Origin: Brevundimonas vesicularis
GTDB lineage: Bacteria > Pseudomonadota > Alphaproteobacteria > Caulobacterales > Caulobacteraceae
Assembly: GCF_027886425.1 (NCBI RefSeq)
Contig: NZ_CP115671.1
Location: 2,790,001-2,854,000, forward strand
Reading direction: 5' to 3'
DNA length: 64,000 nt
Shown here: piece after piece, positions 42,248-51,025 of the stretch
Numbering within the stretch: position 1 is the stretch's first letter
Layout of the letters: each line of letters opens with the position of its first letter
The notes under the pieces: model-generated
Databases searched by the model: none
What the model was told of the DNA's origin: nothing
Seen by the model: only the letters and a program-made list of their open reading frames with translations
Made by a program: the position numbers and the translations under genes

Positions 42248-42775
42248 ATGAAACTGATCGGCAAATATTCAATCGCAAGCGCCCTGCGCTGGTGCTTAGG
42301 GTTCGCAAACGTCTTCGTCATGCTGGCGACGATCGTCATGGCGATCTGTTTGCTGGGCAGCGTCATATCGCCGGACTTCGCAGCAGGCTTCATCGACGGA
42401 ATGAAGGATCTGGACAACAGCACAGCCCGCGATCTGCACTGGCCGGAGCGTCTGACGCTGTTGGGCGCTTTCTTGGCCTGCGGCTTCACCTGGTGGATCA
42501 TCAATCGGCTGCGGCGCATCCTGCTGTCGGTCAATCAGGGCGACGCCTTCGAGTTCGCCAACGTCAAACGGCTGCAAGGCGTAGGTCTGGGCCTGATCGG
42601 CATTCAGCTGACGGCGCTTCTGCTGGTCTTCGTCGCCCCGCAGAGCATCGGCCAGTCACCGTCCGACTATGACTTCGACCTGGGGTCCTGGCTGGGCATT
42701 CTGGTGGTCTTCATCCTGGCCGAGGTGTTCCGGCAGGGGTCGGCCATGCGCGACGAACAACTGACCACGGTCTGA
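42248..42775 (+). CDS. DUF2975 integral membrane protein
   Basis: A 175-residue protein with four hydrophobic spans (FANVFVMLATIVMAICLLGS, LTLLGAFLACGFTWWI, GLGLIGIQLTALLLVFV, LGILVVFILAEVFRQGS), matching DUF2975. FRQGSAMRDEQLTTV at the end is family-typical, as is NQGDAFEFANVKRLQGVG between helices. Such genes are almost always next to a YozG-like XRE regulator, as here (13 bases downstream). Function unknown. Confidence 0.85.
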   Translation: MKLIGKYSIASALRWCLGFANVFVMLATIVMAICLLGSVISPDFAAGFIDGMKDLDNSTARDLHWPERLTLLGAFLACGFTWWIINRLRRILLSVNQGDAFEFANVKRLQGVGLGLIGIQLTALLLVFVAPQSIGQSPSDYDFDLGSWLGILVVFILAEVFRQGSAMRDEQLTTV

Positions 42776-42787
42776 GGAGCGCGCGCG

Positions 42788-43006
42788 ATGATCATGATCC
42801 AACTGGACCGGCTGCTGCTCGAACGCCGCATGTCCCTAACCGAACTGTCCGACCGCGTCGGCGTCACCCTGGCCAATCTGTCAATCCTGAAGACCGGCAA
42901 GGCCCGCGCGGTGCGCTTCTCCACCCTGGACGCCCTGTGCCGCGAACTGGACTGCCAGCCTGGCGACCTGATCGTCCAGACGCCGCGGCCGCAGCCCGAA
43001 GACTGA
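42788..43006 (+). CDS. Small XRE-family regulator (YozG type)
   Basis: A 72-residue Cro/CI HTH protein: DRLLLERRMSLTELSDRVGV, TLANLSILKTGKARAVRFST and LDALCRELDCQPGDLI match the YozG-like group. It is co-transcribed with the DUF2975 membrane protein; probably autoregulates through the TTATCGATAA sites upstream. Confidence 0.88.
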   Translation: MIMIQLDRLLLERRMSLTELSDRVGVTLANLSILKTGKARAVRFSTLDALCRELDCQPGDLIVQTPRPQPED

Positions 43007-43074
43007 AATCGCGCGTCGCAAATCCTTGTGGGGCATTGGGAATCGGCCCAATGCCCCCGCCCCGTAACAGAAAG

Positions 43075-43114
43075 TCATCAGCTGATGTCATCAGTTGATG
43101 TCATCGCATGATGA
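43075..43114 (+). promoter_or_regulatory. Clustered TGATGTCATCA-type dyads
   Basis: CATCAGCTGATG (43076-43087, palindrome), TGATGTCATCA (43083-43093), a near copy TGATGTCATCG (43096-43106) and TCATC-GCAT-GATGA (43101-43114) form a dense array of overlapping dyads. CTGAAGCC / GGCTTCAG arms (43122-43129, 43140-43147) follow. They lie in the upstream region of the doxX gene. Confidence 0.55.
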
Positions 43115-43203
43115 CAACTATCTGAAGCCCCGCTATATAGGCTTCAGCGAACGGCTCCTGAGGTCGGATCGCAGCCGTTCATGACCTTCAGGCGTCCTCC
43201 CCG

Positions 43204-43620
43204 ATGACCACCTCGACCTTCCCCACCGCGCCGTCGCGCAACCGCGCCGCCTACGCCAACATCGCCCTTTGGACGCTGCAGGGCTGGATCGCGATGTTCT
43301 TCATCGCCGCCGGCTACGCCAAGCTGACCGAGCCGATGACCAACCTGATCAATCTGATGGGCTGGCCCGCCATCGCGCCCGAGAACATGGTGCGCGGCCT
43401 GGGCGTGGTCGAGATCGTTCTGGCCATGGGCGTGCTGAGCCCGCTGATCTCGTGGCGAGTGGGTCGCCCCCTGTTGCTGACGGCGGCGGTCGGCCTGATC
43501 GTCATGGAAGCGACGATGATGACGATCCATGCGCTGAGCCAGGACTTCGGACTGGCGGCGGTCAACGCCGTCCTGCTGGCCATCACCGTCCCGGTGCTGC
43601 TGGGCCGCCGCAGAGCCTGA
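43204..43620 (+). CDS. DoxX-like integral membrane protein
   Basis: A 138-residue protein with four hydrophobic spans: QGWIAMFFIAAGYAKL, GLGVVEIVLAMGVLSPLI, PLLLTAAVGLIVMEATMMTI and GLAAVNAVLLAITVPVLLG. FIAAGYAKLTEPM is DoxX typical. DoxX proteins are linked to redox functions in the membrane, without an agreed reaction. The upstream dyad array suggests a dedicated regulator, not encoded next to it. Confidence 0.8.
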   Translation: MTTSTFPTAPSRNRAAYANIALWTLQGWIAMFFIAAGYAKLTEPMTNLINLMGWPAIAPENMVRGLGVVEIVLAMGVLSPLISWRVGRPLLLTAAVGLIVMEATMMTIHALSQDFGLAAVNAVLLAITVPVLLGRRRA

Positions 43621-43689
43621 TTGCTGCAGGCCTGATTGAAAGAGACCGAACGCCGGACCCCTCTCCCCCCCCTGCAGTCCGGCGTTTGC

Positions 43690-43722
43690 GCCCGGAGCCT
43701 CCCCCAAGGCTCCGGGCTTTTT
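43690..43722 (+). terminator. Rho-independent terminator after doxX
   Basis: GCCCGGAGCCT / AGGCTCCGGGC 11-base stem with a 6-base loop followed by TTTTT. It lies 70 bases after the doxX stop and insulates the MerR operon. Confidence 0.92.
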
Positions 43723-43758
43723 CATGCCTGATCGCCAGTAAGGGAGAAAAGCTTACCC

Positions 43759-43798
43759 TTACGTGCGCGTAAGCCTCTTCCCTTTACGCGCACGTCAA
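43759..43798 (+). promoter_or_regulatory. Paired MerR-type operators
   Basis: TTACG-TGCG-CGTAA at 43759-43772 and an inverted copy TTACGCGCACGT-CAA at 43784-43798 lie 14 bases upstream of the MerR-type gene. ACGTGCGCGTAA and TTACGCGCACGT are exact reverse complements, and each copy is itself a TTACG...CGTAA-like dyad as bound by LiuR-type MerR proteins. Confidence 0.65.
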
Positions 43799-43811
43799 GT
43801 TATGAAGGCGT

Positions 43812-44294
43812 ATGGCCACCGCCGACGACCACCGCACCTATTCCATTCGCCAGCTGTGCCGCGAGTTCGGCGCCACGGCGCGCGCGCTTCGATTCTATGA
43901 AGACAAGGGCCTGCTGACGCCCGCGCGCAAGGGCCAGACCCGCGTCTATGACGCGCGCGACCGCGCCCGGCTGAAACTGATCCTGAGGGGCCGCCGCATC
44001 GGCTTCACCCTTCAGGAGATCCAGGACATGATGGATCTCTATGATCAGAAGGATCACAACGTCCATCAGATGGCCGTGGCCCTGGTGCGGCACCGCGCCC
44101 AGATCGCGGCGCTGAAACAGCAGCTGGAAGACATCGAAGGCGCCATCGAGACGGCCGAACAGGCCTGCGCCTGGATGGAGTCCAAATTGTCCGAACACCG
44201 CCCCGACCTGCTGCCGGGCGCCGAAGATTATGAGAAGCTGCTGCGCGCGCGTCTCAACCACGACCACCACCACCCCTTCAAAGCAAGAGCGTAA
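43812..44294 (+). CDS. MerR-family regulator of fatty-acid/acyl-CoA genes
   Basis: A 160-residue MerR protein: YSIRQLCREFGATARALRFY then EDKGLLTPARKGQTRVYDAR is the HTH and wing, followed by a long helix (HRAQIAALKQQLEDIEGAIE). No CxC metal motif, consistent with a ligand such as an acyl-CoA or with none. It lies three bases upstream of the acyl-CoA dehydrogenase gene and behind two operator-like sites; LiuR-like control of acyl-CoA catabolism is inferred. Confidence 0.88.
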   Translation: MATADDHRTYSIRQLCREFGATARALRFYEDKGLLTPARKGQTRVYDARDRARLKLILRGRRIGFTLQEIQDMMDLYDQKDHNVHQMAVALVRHRAQIAALKQQLEDIEGAIETAEQACAWMESKLSEHRPDLLPGAEDYEKLLRARLNHDHHHPFKARA

Positions 44295-44297
44295 TCC

Positions 44298-46082
<1,785 letters not shown>

Positions 46083-46100
46083 TCTCAAACTGACGACGAA

Positions 46101-46130
46101 ACGGGTCGGCGATCTCGCCGGCCCGTTTTT
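46101..46130 (+). terminator. Rho-independent terminator after the long acyl-CoA dehydrogenase
   Basis: ACGGGTCGGCGA / TCGCCGGCCCGT (one G-U pair) with a short loop and TTTTT downstream, 18 bases past the stop. Confidence 0.9.
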
Positions 46131-46178
46131 CTTACCGACCAGACGGGCAAAAGCCCGCGAACCTCAGGGACGAAACCG

Positions 46179-47342
46179 ATGAACGTGCTGGGCAGCCCCG
46201 ATCCCGATTTCATGCGTGAAGAAGAGATCACCCTCTTCTCCGACAGCGTCGGCAAATGGATCGACGAGCACGCGCCGCTTGAGAAGGTGCAGCAGTGGAT
46301 CGCCGACTCCTCGGTGCCGCGTCAGCTGTGGAACGACGCGGGCGAGGCGGGTCTGCTGGGCCTGTCGCTGCCGGAAGAGGACGGCGGCTTCGGCGGCGAC
46401 TATCGGCACGAGGTCGTCCTGATGCGTCAGCTGGGCTGGAAGGGCGCGGACCACTTCGGCATCTCGCTGCACAATGCGATCGTCATGCCCTACATCTGGC
46501 ATTACGGCACCGAGGAGCAGAAGCAGCGCTGGCTGCCGCGCCTGCAATCGGGCGAACTGGTCGGCGCCATCGCCATGACCGAACCGGGCGCCGGCTCGGA
46601 CCTGCAAGGCGTCAAGACGACGGCGGTCAAGTCGGGCAACGGCTATGTCGTCAACGGCTCCAAGACCTTCATCACCAACGGCCAGCTGGCCAACTTCCTG
46701 ATCGTGGTCGCCAAGACCGATCCGGCCGAGGGCGCCAAGGGCACCTCGCTGATCGTGGTGGAAACCGATGGCGCGGAAGGGTTCGAGCGTGGTCGCAACC
46801 TGCATAAGATCGGCATGGAGGCCAACGACACCTCCGAACTGTTCTTTAACGACGTGAAGGTCCCCGGCGACAACATCATCGGCGGGACCGAAGGCCAGGG
46901 CTTCGTCCAGCTGATGCAGCAGCTGCCCCAGGAGCGGCTGAACATCGCCGTCCAGGGCGTCGCCGCAGCCGAGCGCGGCCTTGAGGCGACCCTCGCCTAC
47001 GTCAAGGAGCGCAAGGCGTTCGGCAAGCGGGTCATCGACTTCCAGAACACCCAGTTCAAGCTCGCCGAGGTCAAGACCAAGCTGACCGTCGCCAAGGTCT
47101 TCACCGACCACTGCATCGGCCTGCATCTGCAGGGGAAACTCGATGCCGCCACCGCCTCCATGGCCAAATACTGGGTCACCGACATCCAGGGCGAGACCAT
47201 CGACGAGATGCTCCAGCTCCACGGCGGCTATGGCTATATGAACGAATATCCCATCGCCCAGCTGTACAAGGACGCCCGCGTCCAACGCATCTACGGCGGC
47301 ACCAACGAGATCATGAAACTGCTGATCGCGCGGACGCTCTGA
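46179..47342 (+). CDS. Acyl-CoA dehydrogenase, LCAD-like
   Basis: A 387-residue FAD acyl-CoA dehydrogenase. Blocks: IAMTEPGAGSDLQGVKTTAV, GYVVNGSKTFITNGQLANFL, and ERKAFGKRVIDFQNTQFKLA. At the MCAD catalytic position it has IYGGTNEIMK with Gly instead of Glu, as in long-chain/isovaleryl types, and LPQERLNIAVQ supplies a Glu in the alternative helix position, as in LCAD. It lies after a terminator, so it has its own promoter. Confidence 0.93.
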   Translation: MNVLGSPDPDFMREEEITLFSDSVGKWIDEHAPLEKVQQWIADSSVPRQLWNDAGEAGLLGLSLPEEDGGFGGDYRHEVVLMRQLGWKGADHFGISLHNAIVMPYIWHYGTEEQKQRWLPRLQSGELVGAIAMTEPGAGSDLQGVKTTAVKSGNGYVVNGSKTFITNGQLANFLIVVAKTDPAEGAKGTSLIVVETDGAEGFERGRNLHKIGMEANDTSELFFNDVKVPGDNIIGGTEGQGFVQLMQQLPQERLNIAVQGVAAAERGLEATLAYVKERKAFGKRVIDFQNTQFKLAEVKTKLTVAKVFTDHCIGLHLQGKLDAATASMAKYWVTDIQGETIDEMLQLHGGYGYMNEYPIAQLYKDARVQRIYGGTNEIMKLLIARTL

Positions 47343-47352
47343 CAGCCCGCTT

Positions 47353-47384
47353 GCCCAAATGTACAGAATTCTGTACATTTGGGC
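47353..47384 (+). promoter_or_regulatory. Perfect 32-base palindrome, candidate YefM/YoeB operator
   Basis: GCCCAAATGTACAGAA and its exact reverse complement TTCTGTACATTTGGGC abut at 47368/47369. Two TGTACA cores lie within, the core known for YefM-YoeB operators in E. coli. It ends one base before the antitoxin ATG at 47386, leaving no room for a ribosome site upstream. Confidence 0.88.
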
Positions 47385-47385
47385 C

Positions 47386-47643
47386 ATGAATGCGATGTCC
47401 GTCACCGAACTCCGCAAGAACCTCGCCGCGGCCATCGACCGGGTGACGGCGGATCATGACTATACCATCATCACACGCGAAGGCGGTAAGCCGGCGGCGG
47501 TGCTGATGTCGCTGGAGGACTTCGCCTCGTGGCAGGAGACGGAGTATCTGCTGCGCAGCCCGGCGAACGCCGCGCGGTTGCGTGAAGCGATCGCCGAACT
47601 CGATGAGGGCGGCGGTCAGGTTCGCGAACTGATCGAAGAATGA
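47386..47643 (+). CDS. yefM: YefM/Phd-type antitoxin
   Basis: An 85-residue antitoxin binding and neutralising YoeB and repressing the operon. AMSVTELRKNLAAAIDRV is the DNA-binding start; ITREGGKPAAVLMSLEDFAS and TEYLLRSPANAARLREAI are very close to E. coli YefM. ATG 47386 is used (ATG 47395 is an alternative); both lie directly after the palindromic operator, so the transcript may be leaderless. The stop overlaps the toxin start by four bases (ATGA). Confidence 0.93.
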   Translation: MNAMSVTELRKNLAAAIDRVTADHDYTIITREGGKPAAVLMSLEDFASWQETEYLLRSPANAARLREAIAELDEGGGQVRELIEE

Positions 47644-47900
47644 AGCTGACCTTCCAGACCTACGGGTGGGAGGATTACCTTCACTGGCAAGACCATGATC
47701 GAAAGATGCTGCGAAAGCTCAATCGGCTGATCATGGAATGCCAGCGGACGCCTTTTTCCGGGACTGGAAAGCCAGAACCCTTGAAGGGCGATTTTGCGGG
47801 ATGGTGGTCGCGACGCATCGACCGGGAACATCGGCTCGTCTATCGCGTGACGGACGATGCGCTTTTGATCGCCCAATGCCGCTATCACTACGACCGATGA
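47640..47900 (+). CDS. yoeB: YoeB-type mRNA interferase toxin
   Basis: An 86-residue ribosome-dependent RNase. TPFSGTGKPEPLKGDFAGWW, SRRIDREHRLVYRV and LIAQCRYHYD match E. coli YoeB, with the catalytic Glu (PEPLK), Arg (EHRLVY) and C-terminal His (RYHY) kept. The stop overlaps the ATG of rsmE by four bases (ATGA), so a housekeeping gene is translated from the same message. Confidence 0.95.
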   Translation: MKLTFQTYGWEDYLHWQDHDRKMLRKLNRLIMECQRTPFSGTGKPEPLKGDFAGWWSRRIDREHRLVYRVTDDALLIAQCRYHYDR

Positions 47901-48616
47901 TCCGCCTTTACGTCACATCGCCGCTCGCCGCCGCCGCTCCCGTCCCGCCCACCTTGGACCAGTCGCGCTATCTGACCCAGGTCATGCGCTTGAAGGTCGG
48001 GGACGACCTGCTGGTGTTCAACGGGCGCGACGGGGAGTGGCGTTGCACGGTCGCGGAAGTGCTGAAGAAGGGCGTGATCCTGCGCGCCGAGGAACAGGTG
48101 CGACCCCAGACCTTTGGTCCCGATCTGGAACTGATCGTGGCGGTGGTGAAGAAGGCTCGCGTCGAGACCATTGTGGAGAAGGCCGCCGAGCTGGGCGCGC
48201 GCCGGGTACGACTGGTCCTGACGAAACGCACCAACGCCGACCGCATCCGCCTGGACCGGCTGGACGCCATCGCCGAAGAGGCCGCCGAACAGACCGGGCG
48301 GATGGACGTGCCCGCCGTCGATGATCCGATCAAGCTGGACGCCCTGCTGGACGGCTGGGAAACCGGACGCCGGCTGATGTTCTGCGACGAGACGGGCGGG
48401 GCGCCCGCCGTCTCGTCCCTGCACGACGCAGGCGAAGGCCCCTGGTCCATCCTGATCGGGCCGGAAGGCGGGTTCTCGCCGGAAGAGGGCAAGCGGCTGC
48501 GGTCCCTGCCCTTCACCACCGCCGTGTCGCTGGGCCCGCGCATCCTGCGCGCCGACACCGCCGCCATCGCCGCCATGACCCTGTGGCAGGCGGCCGTCGG
48601 TGATTGGGAACGCTAA
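47897..48616 (+). CDS. rsmE: 16S rRNA (uracil-1498-N3)-methyltransferase
   Basis: A 239-residue SPOUT-fold enzyme that methylates U1498 in the ribosome decoding centre. Family blocks: RYLTQVMRLKVGDDLLVFNG (N-terminal PUA-like), VAVVKKARVETIVEKAAELG, TKRTNADRIRLDRLDAIAEE, AAEQTGRMDVP, LIGPEGGFSPEE and SLGPRILRADTAAIAAMTLW of the SAM knot. The ATG lies inside the end of yoeB (ATGA). Normally rsmE precedes gshA in alphaproteobacteria, as here. Confidence 0.96.
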   Translation: MIRLYVTSPLAAAAPVPPTLDQSRYLTQVMRLKVGDDLLVFNGRDGEWRCTVAEVLKKGVILRAEEQVRPQTFGPDLELIVAVVKKARVETIVEKAAELGARRVRLVLTKRTNADRIRLDRLDAIAEEAAEQTGRMDVPAVDDPIKLDALLDGWETGRRLMFCDETGGAPAVSSLHDAGEGPWSILIGPEGGFSPEEGKRLRSLPFTTAVSLGPRILRADTAAIAAMTLWQAAVGDWER

Positions 48617-48628
48617 CTTTTAATCCCG

Positions 48629-48655
48629 CTCATCCCCGCGAAAGCGGGGACCCAG
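48629..48655 (+). repeat. REP-like element, left copy
   Basis: A 27-base element with palindromic core CCCCGCGAAAGCGGGG, flanked by CTCAT and ACCCAG. It forms an inverted pair with 48722-48748, agreeing at 25 of 27 positions. Such sequences translate to the familiar HPRESGDPG-type peptide in one frame. Confidence 0.8.
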
Positions 48656-48721
48656 GGCTTTGTGCGATGACCATCAACATCATGCGCCTGCGGCCATCTC
48701 GGACGTTCGCGCGGCGAAAAA

Positions 48722-48748
48722 CTGGATCCCCGCTTTCGCGGGGACGAG
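48722..48748 (-). repeat. REP-like element, right (inverted) copy
   Basis: Reverse-complement partner of 48629-48655. The 66 bases between the two copies could form the loop of a large hairpin between rsmE and gshA. No REP-associated transposase gene is in the window. Confidence 0.8.
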
Positions 48749-48817
48749 CGGATTTCATTCCACCCCTTGAGGAACTTGGCTTTAGCCGCCATCTAGCCGC
48801 GACAGCAGGGGTTACAG

Positions 48818-50179
48818 ATGGCCGAGAACGCGCCGCTTTCCAGAGACGCTCTGATCGAGGCCATGTCCAAGGGGATCAAGCCCAAGGACCAGTGGCGCAT
48901 CGGCGCCGAGCACGAGAAGTTCGGCTTCGACAAGACCACACTGGCGCGCCCCGCCTATGACGGACCGAACGGCATCAAGGCGATGCTGGAGGGGCTGCAA
49001 CGCTTCGGATGGTCGCCCGTCGAGGAAAACGGCTTTCTGATCGGACTGGAGCGCAGGAACAGCGAAGGCTTCGTCGCCTCAGTCAGCCTGGAGCCCGGCG
49101 GTCAGTTCGAGCTGTCGGGTGCGCCGCTTCTGACCATCCACGACATCTGCAACGAGACCGGCCAGCATCTGATGGAGGTCAAGCAGGTCGCAGACCAGAT
49201 CGGCGTCGGCTTCCTGGGCGCCGGCTTCGACCCGCTGTGGACGCGCGAACAGGTGCCGGTCATGCCCAAGGGCCGCTACGACATCATGCGCGCCTATATG
49301 CCCAAGGTCGGCACCCTGGGCCTGGACATGATGCTGCGCACCTGCACCATCCAGGCGAACCTGGACTTCGATTCCGAAGCCGACATGGTGATGAAGTTCC
49401 GCACCTCCCTGGCGCTGCAACCCATCGCCACCGCCCTGTTCGCCTGCTCACCCTTCACCGAGGGACGGCCTAACGGGTTCCTGTCGGCCCGGGCCAACGT
49501 CTGGACCGACACCGACGCCGACCGCACCGGCATGCTGGGCTTCGTGTTCGAGGAAGGATTCGGCTTCGAGCGCTACGCCGACTATGCGTTGGACACGCCG
49601 ATGTATTTCGCCAAGCGCGACGGCCATTATGTCGACGCCTCGGGCCAGTCGTTCCGCGATTTCCAGGCCGGCAAACTGCCCGCCCTGCCCGGCCAGTATC
49701 CGACCCTGAAGGACTGGAACGACCACCTGACTACCCTCTTCCCCGAGGTGCGGCTGAAGGCCTATCTGGAAATGCGCGGCGCCGACGGCGGGCCGTGGAG
49801 CCGGATTTGCGCCCTGCCCGCCCTGTGGGCCGGGGTTCTGTATGACGCGCCGTCGCTGGCCGCCGCCTGGGACCTGGTCAAGGACTGGGACATCGCCGAC
49901 CACGAACGCCTGCGCCGCGACGTGACCCGCCTGGGTCTGAAAGCCGAGGTGGCGGGCCGATCGGTGCGCGACATCGCCGTGGACCTGGTGAACATCGCCA
50001 AACAGGGGCTGAAGAACCGCGCCAAATTCTCGGGCGGCATGGTGGATGAGCGCGGCTACCTGTCGGAACTGGAAGACATCGCCGACAGCGGGATCACCCC
50101 GGCCGAACGCCTGCTGGACCTGTATCACGGCGCCTGGCAGGGCGACGTGAAACGCATCTACGCCGATTTCGCCTACTAG
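48818..50179 (+). CDS. gshA: Glutamate--cysteine ligase, GCS2 type
   Basis: A 453-residue enzyme of the first glutathione step, of the plant/alphaproteobacterial class. IGAEHEKFGFD at the N-terminus, LEPGGQFELSGAPL, VGFLGAGFDPLW, MRTYMP-like MRAYMPKVGTLGLDMMLRTC and NLDFDSEADM are diagnostic. Supplies glutathione for the formaldehyde, glyoxalase and glutaredoxin genes elsewhere in the window. The stop overlaps that of the convergent gene by four bases (CTAG). Confidence 0.97.
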   Translation: MAENAPLSRDALIEAMSKGIKPKDQWRIGAEHEKFGFDKTTLARPAYDGPNGIKAMLEGLQRFGWSPVEENGFLIGLERRNSEGFVASVSLEPGGQFELSGAPLLTIHDICNETGQHLMEVKQVADQIGVGFLGAGFDPLWTREQVPVMPKGRYDIMRAYMPKVGTLGLDMMLRTCTIQANLDFDSEADMVMKFRTSLALQPIATALFACSPFTEGRPNGFLSARANVWTDTDADRTGMLGFVFEEGFGFERYADYALDTPMYFAKRDGHYVDASGQSFRDFQAGKLPALPGQYPTLKDWNDHLTTLFPEVRLKAYLEMRGADGGPWSRICALPALWAGVLYDAPSLAAAWDLVKDWDIADHERLRRDVTRLGLKAEVAGRSVRDIAVDLVNIAKQGLKNRAKFSGGMVDERGYLSELEDIADSGITPAERLLDLYHGAWQGDVKRIYADFAY

Positions 50180-50913
50180 GGCGTTGTGTAGTCCGAGCAG
50201 TCGGGCAGCGGGGTGTCCGGCCGGTATTCGCCTGCGTTGGCGTCGAAGGCGAACCGCCGGGTAAAGCTGCATTTCGGATCGCGTGCGGTGACCAGGTCGG
50301 CGCGCTTCAGCGGCGGCTTCTCCAACGAATCCTCGGATCGCGAGGCGCCGCGCGGATAGGCCGTCGCCGTCGTCTCATAGGTCAGGACCGGCATCGCGTC
50401 CGCCGCGTCGCTCGCGGTCAGGGTCGCCGCGAAACTGTATTCGTCATGACAGGCGCCGGCGCGCTGGGTCATGTCCTCCTCGCTGAAACAGGCCCGGATC
50501 ATCAGCGAACCCTGGATCGGCACGGTCAGCACCGGCGCGGCGCCGGCCTCGCCGTCCGCATCCAGCCGATAGAGTCGCAACTCGGTCGCCTGTCCGCCGC
50601 CGCCGGAATACATGCTGCGGCTCTCCATCTCGACCCCGGCCAGAAACCCGCCGTCCGACAGCCGGATCAGGCCATTCCATGGCTTGTAAATTTCCACCTC
50701 GCCCGACGCCTCTTGCGGCGCGGCCGGCAGGGCGTCTGGCGCACGGACGACCGGGGTGAAGACCGGCTCGCCGTCACGCGTCTGCTGCGTCAGACCGACA
50801 CACTGAGCCCCGTCGTCCGTACAGGCCCGATCCTCGGCCAGGGTCAGGGGTTCGATTCCGTCCCCTGATAGCGGGGATTGGAGCATGGCGATCGCGGCGA
50901 GAAGCAAGATCAT
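50176..50913 (-). CDS. Secreted hypothetical protein
   Basis: A 245-residue protein with a short hydrophobic start (MILLLAAIAMLQSPLSG) that can be a signal peptide. The mature part has paired Cys (DRACTDDGAQC, IRACFSEE, AGACHDEYSF, DPKCSFTRRF, PDCSDY), suggesting disulfides, and beta-type composition. No family recognised. Convergent with gshA, overlapping stop codons. Confidence 0.6.
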   Translation of the reverse strand: MILLLAAIAMLQSPLSGDGIEPLTLAEDRACTDDGAQCVGLTQQTRDGEPVFTPVVRAPDALPAAPQEASGEVEIYKPWNGLIRLSDGGFLAGVEMESRSMYSGGGGQATELRLYRLDADGEAGAAPVLTVPIQGSLMIRACFSEEDMTQRAGACHDEYSFAATLTASDAADAMPVLTYETTATAYPRGASRSEDSLEKPPLKRADLVTARDPKCSFTRRFAFDANAGEYRPDTPLPDCSDYTTP

Positions 50914-51025
50914 GAGTTGTTCCTAACCGACACGGCGCACGACGCCATCGGCTCTTTTCGATCCTTTGCAAAGGCGAGCTTAACCGATGCGCCGTAACAT
51001 GGGTCTCAGTTCGAGAGAGTGCGCA

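Noticed and set aside
46164..47435. A 423-codon open frame antisense to the LCAD-like gene
   Set aside because: Same shadow effect; low-complexity composition and no ribosome site.
48604..48960. A frame beginning with a HPRESGDPG-type peptide
   Set aside because: This peptide is a by-product of REP-like repeats and the frame runs into gshA out of phase.
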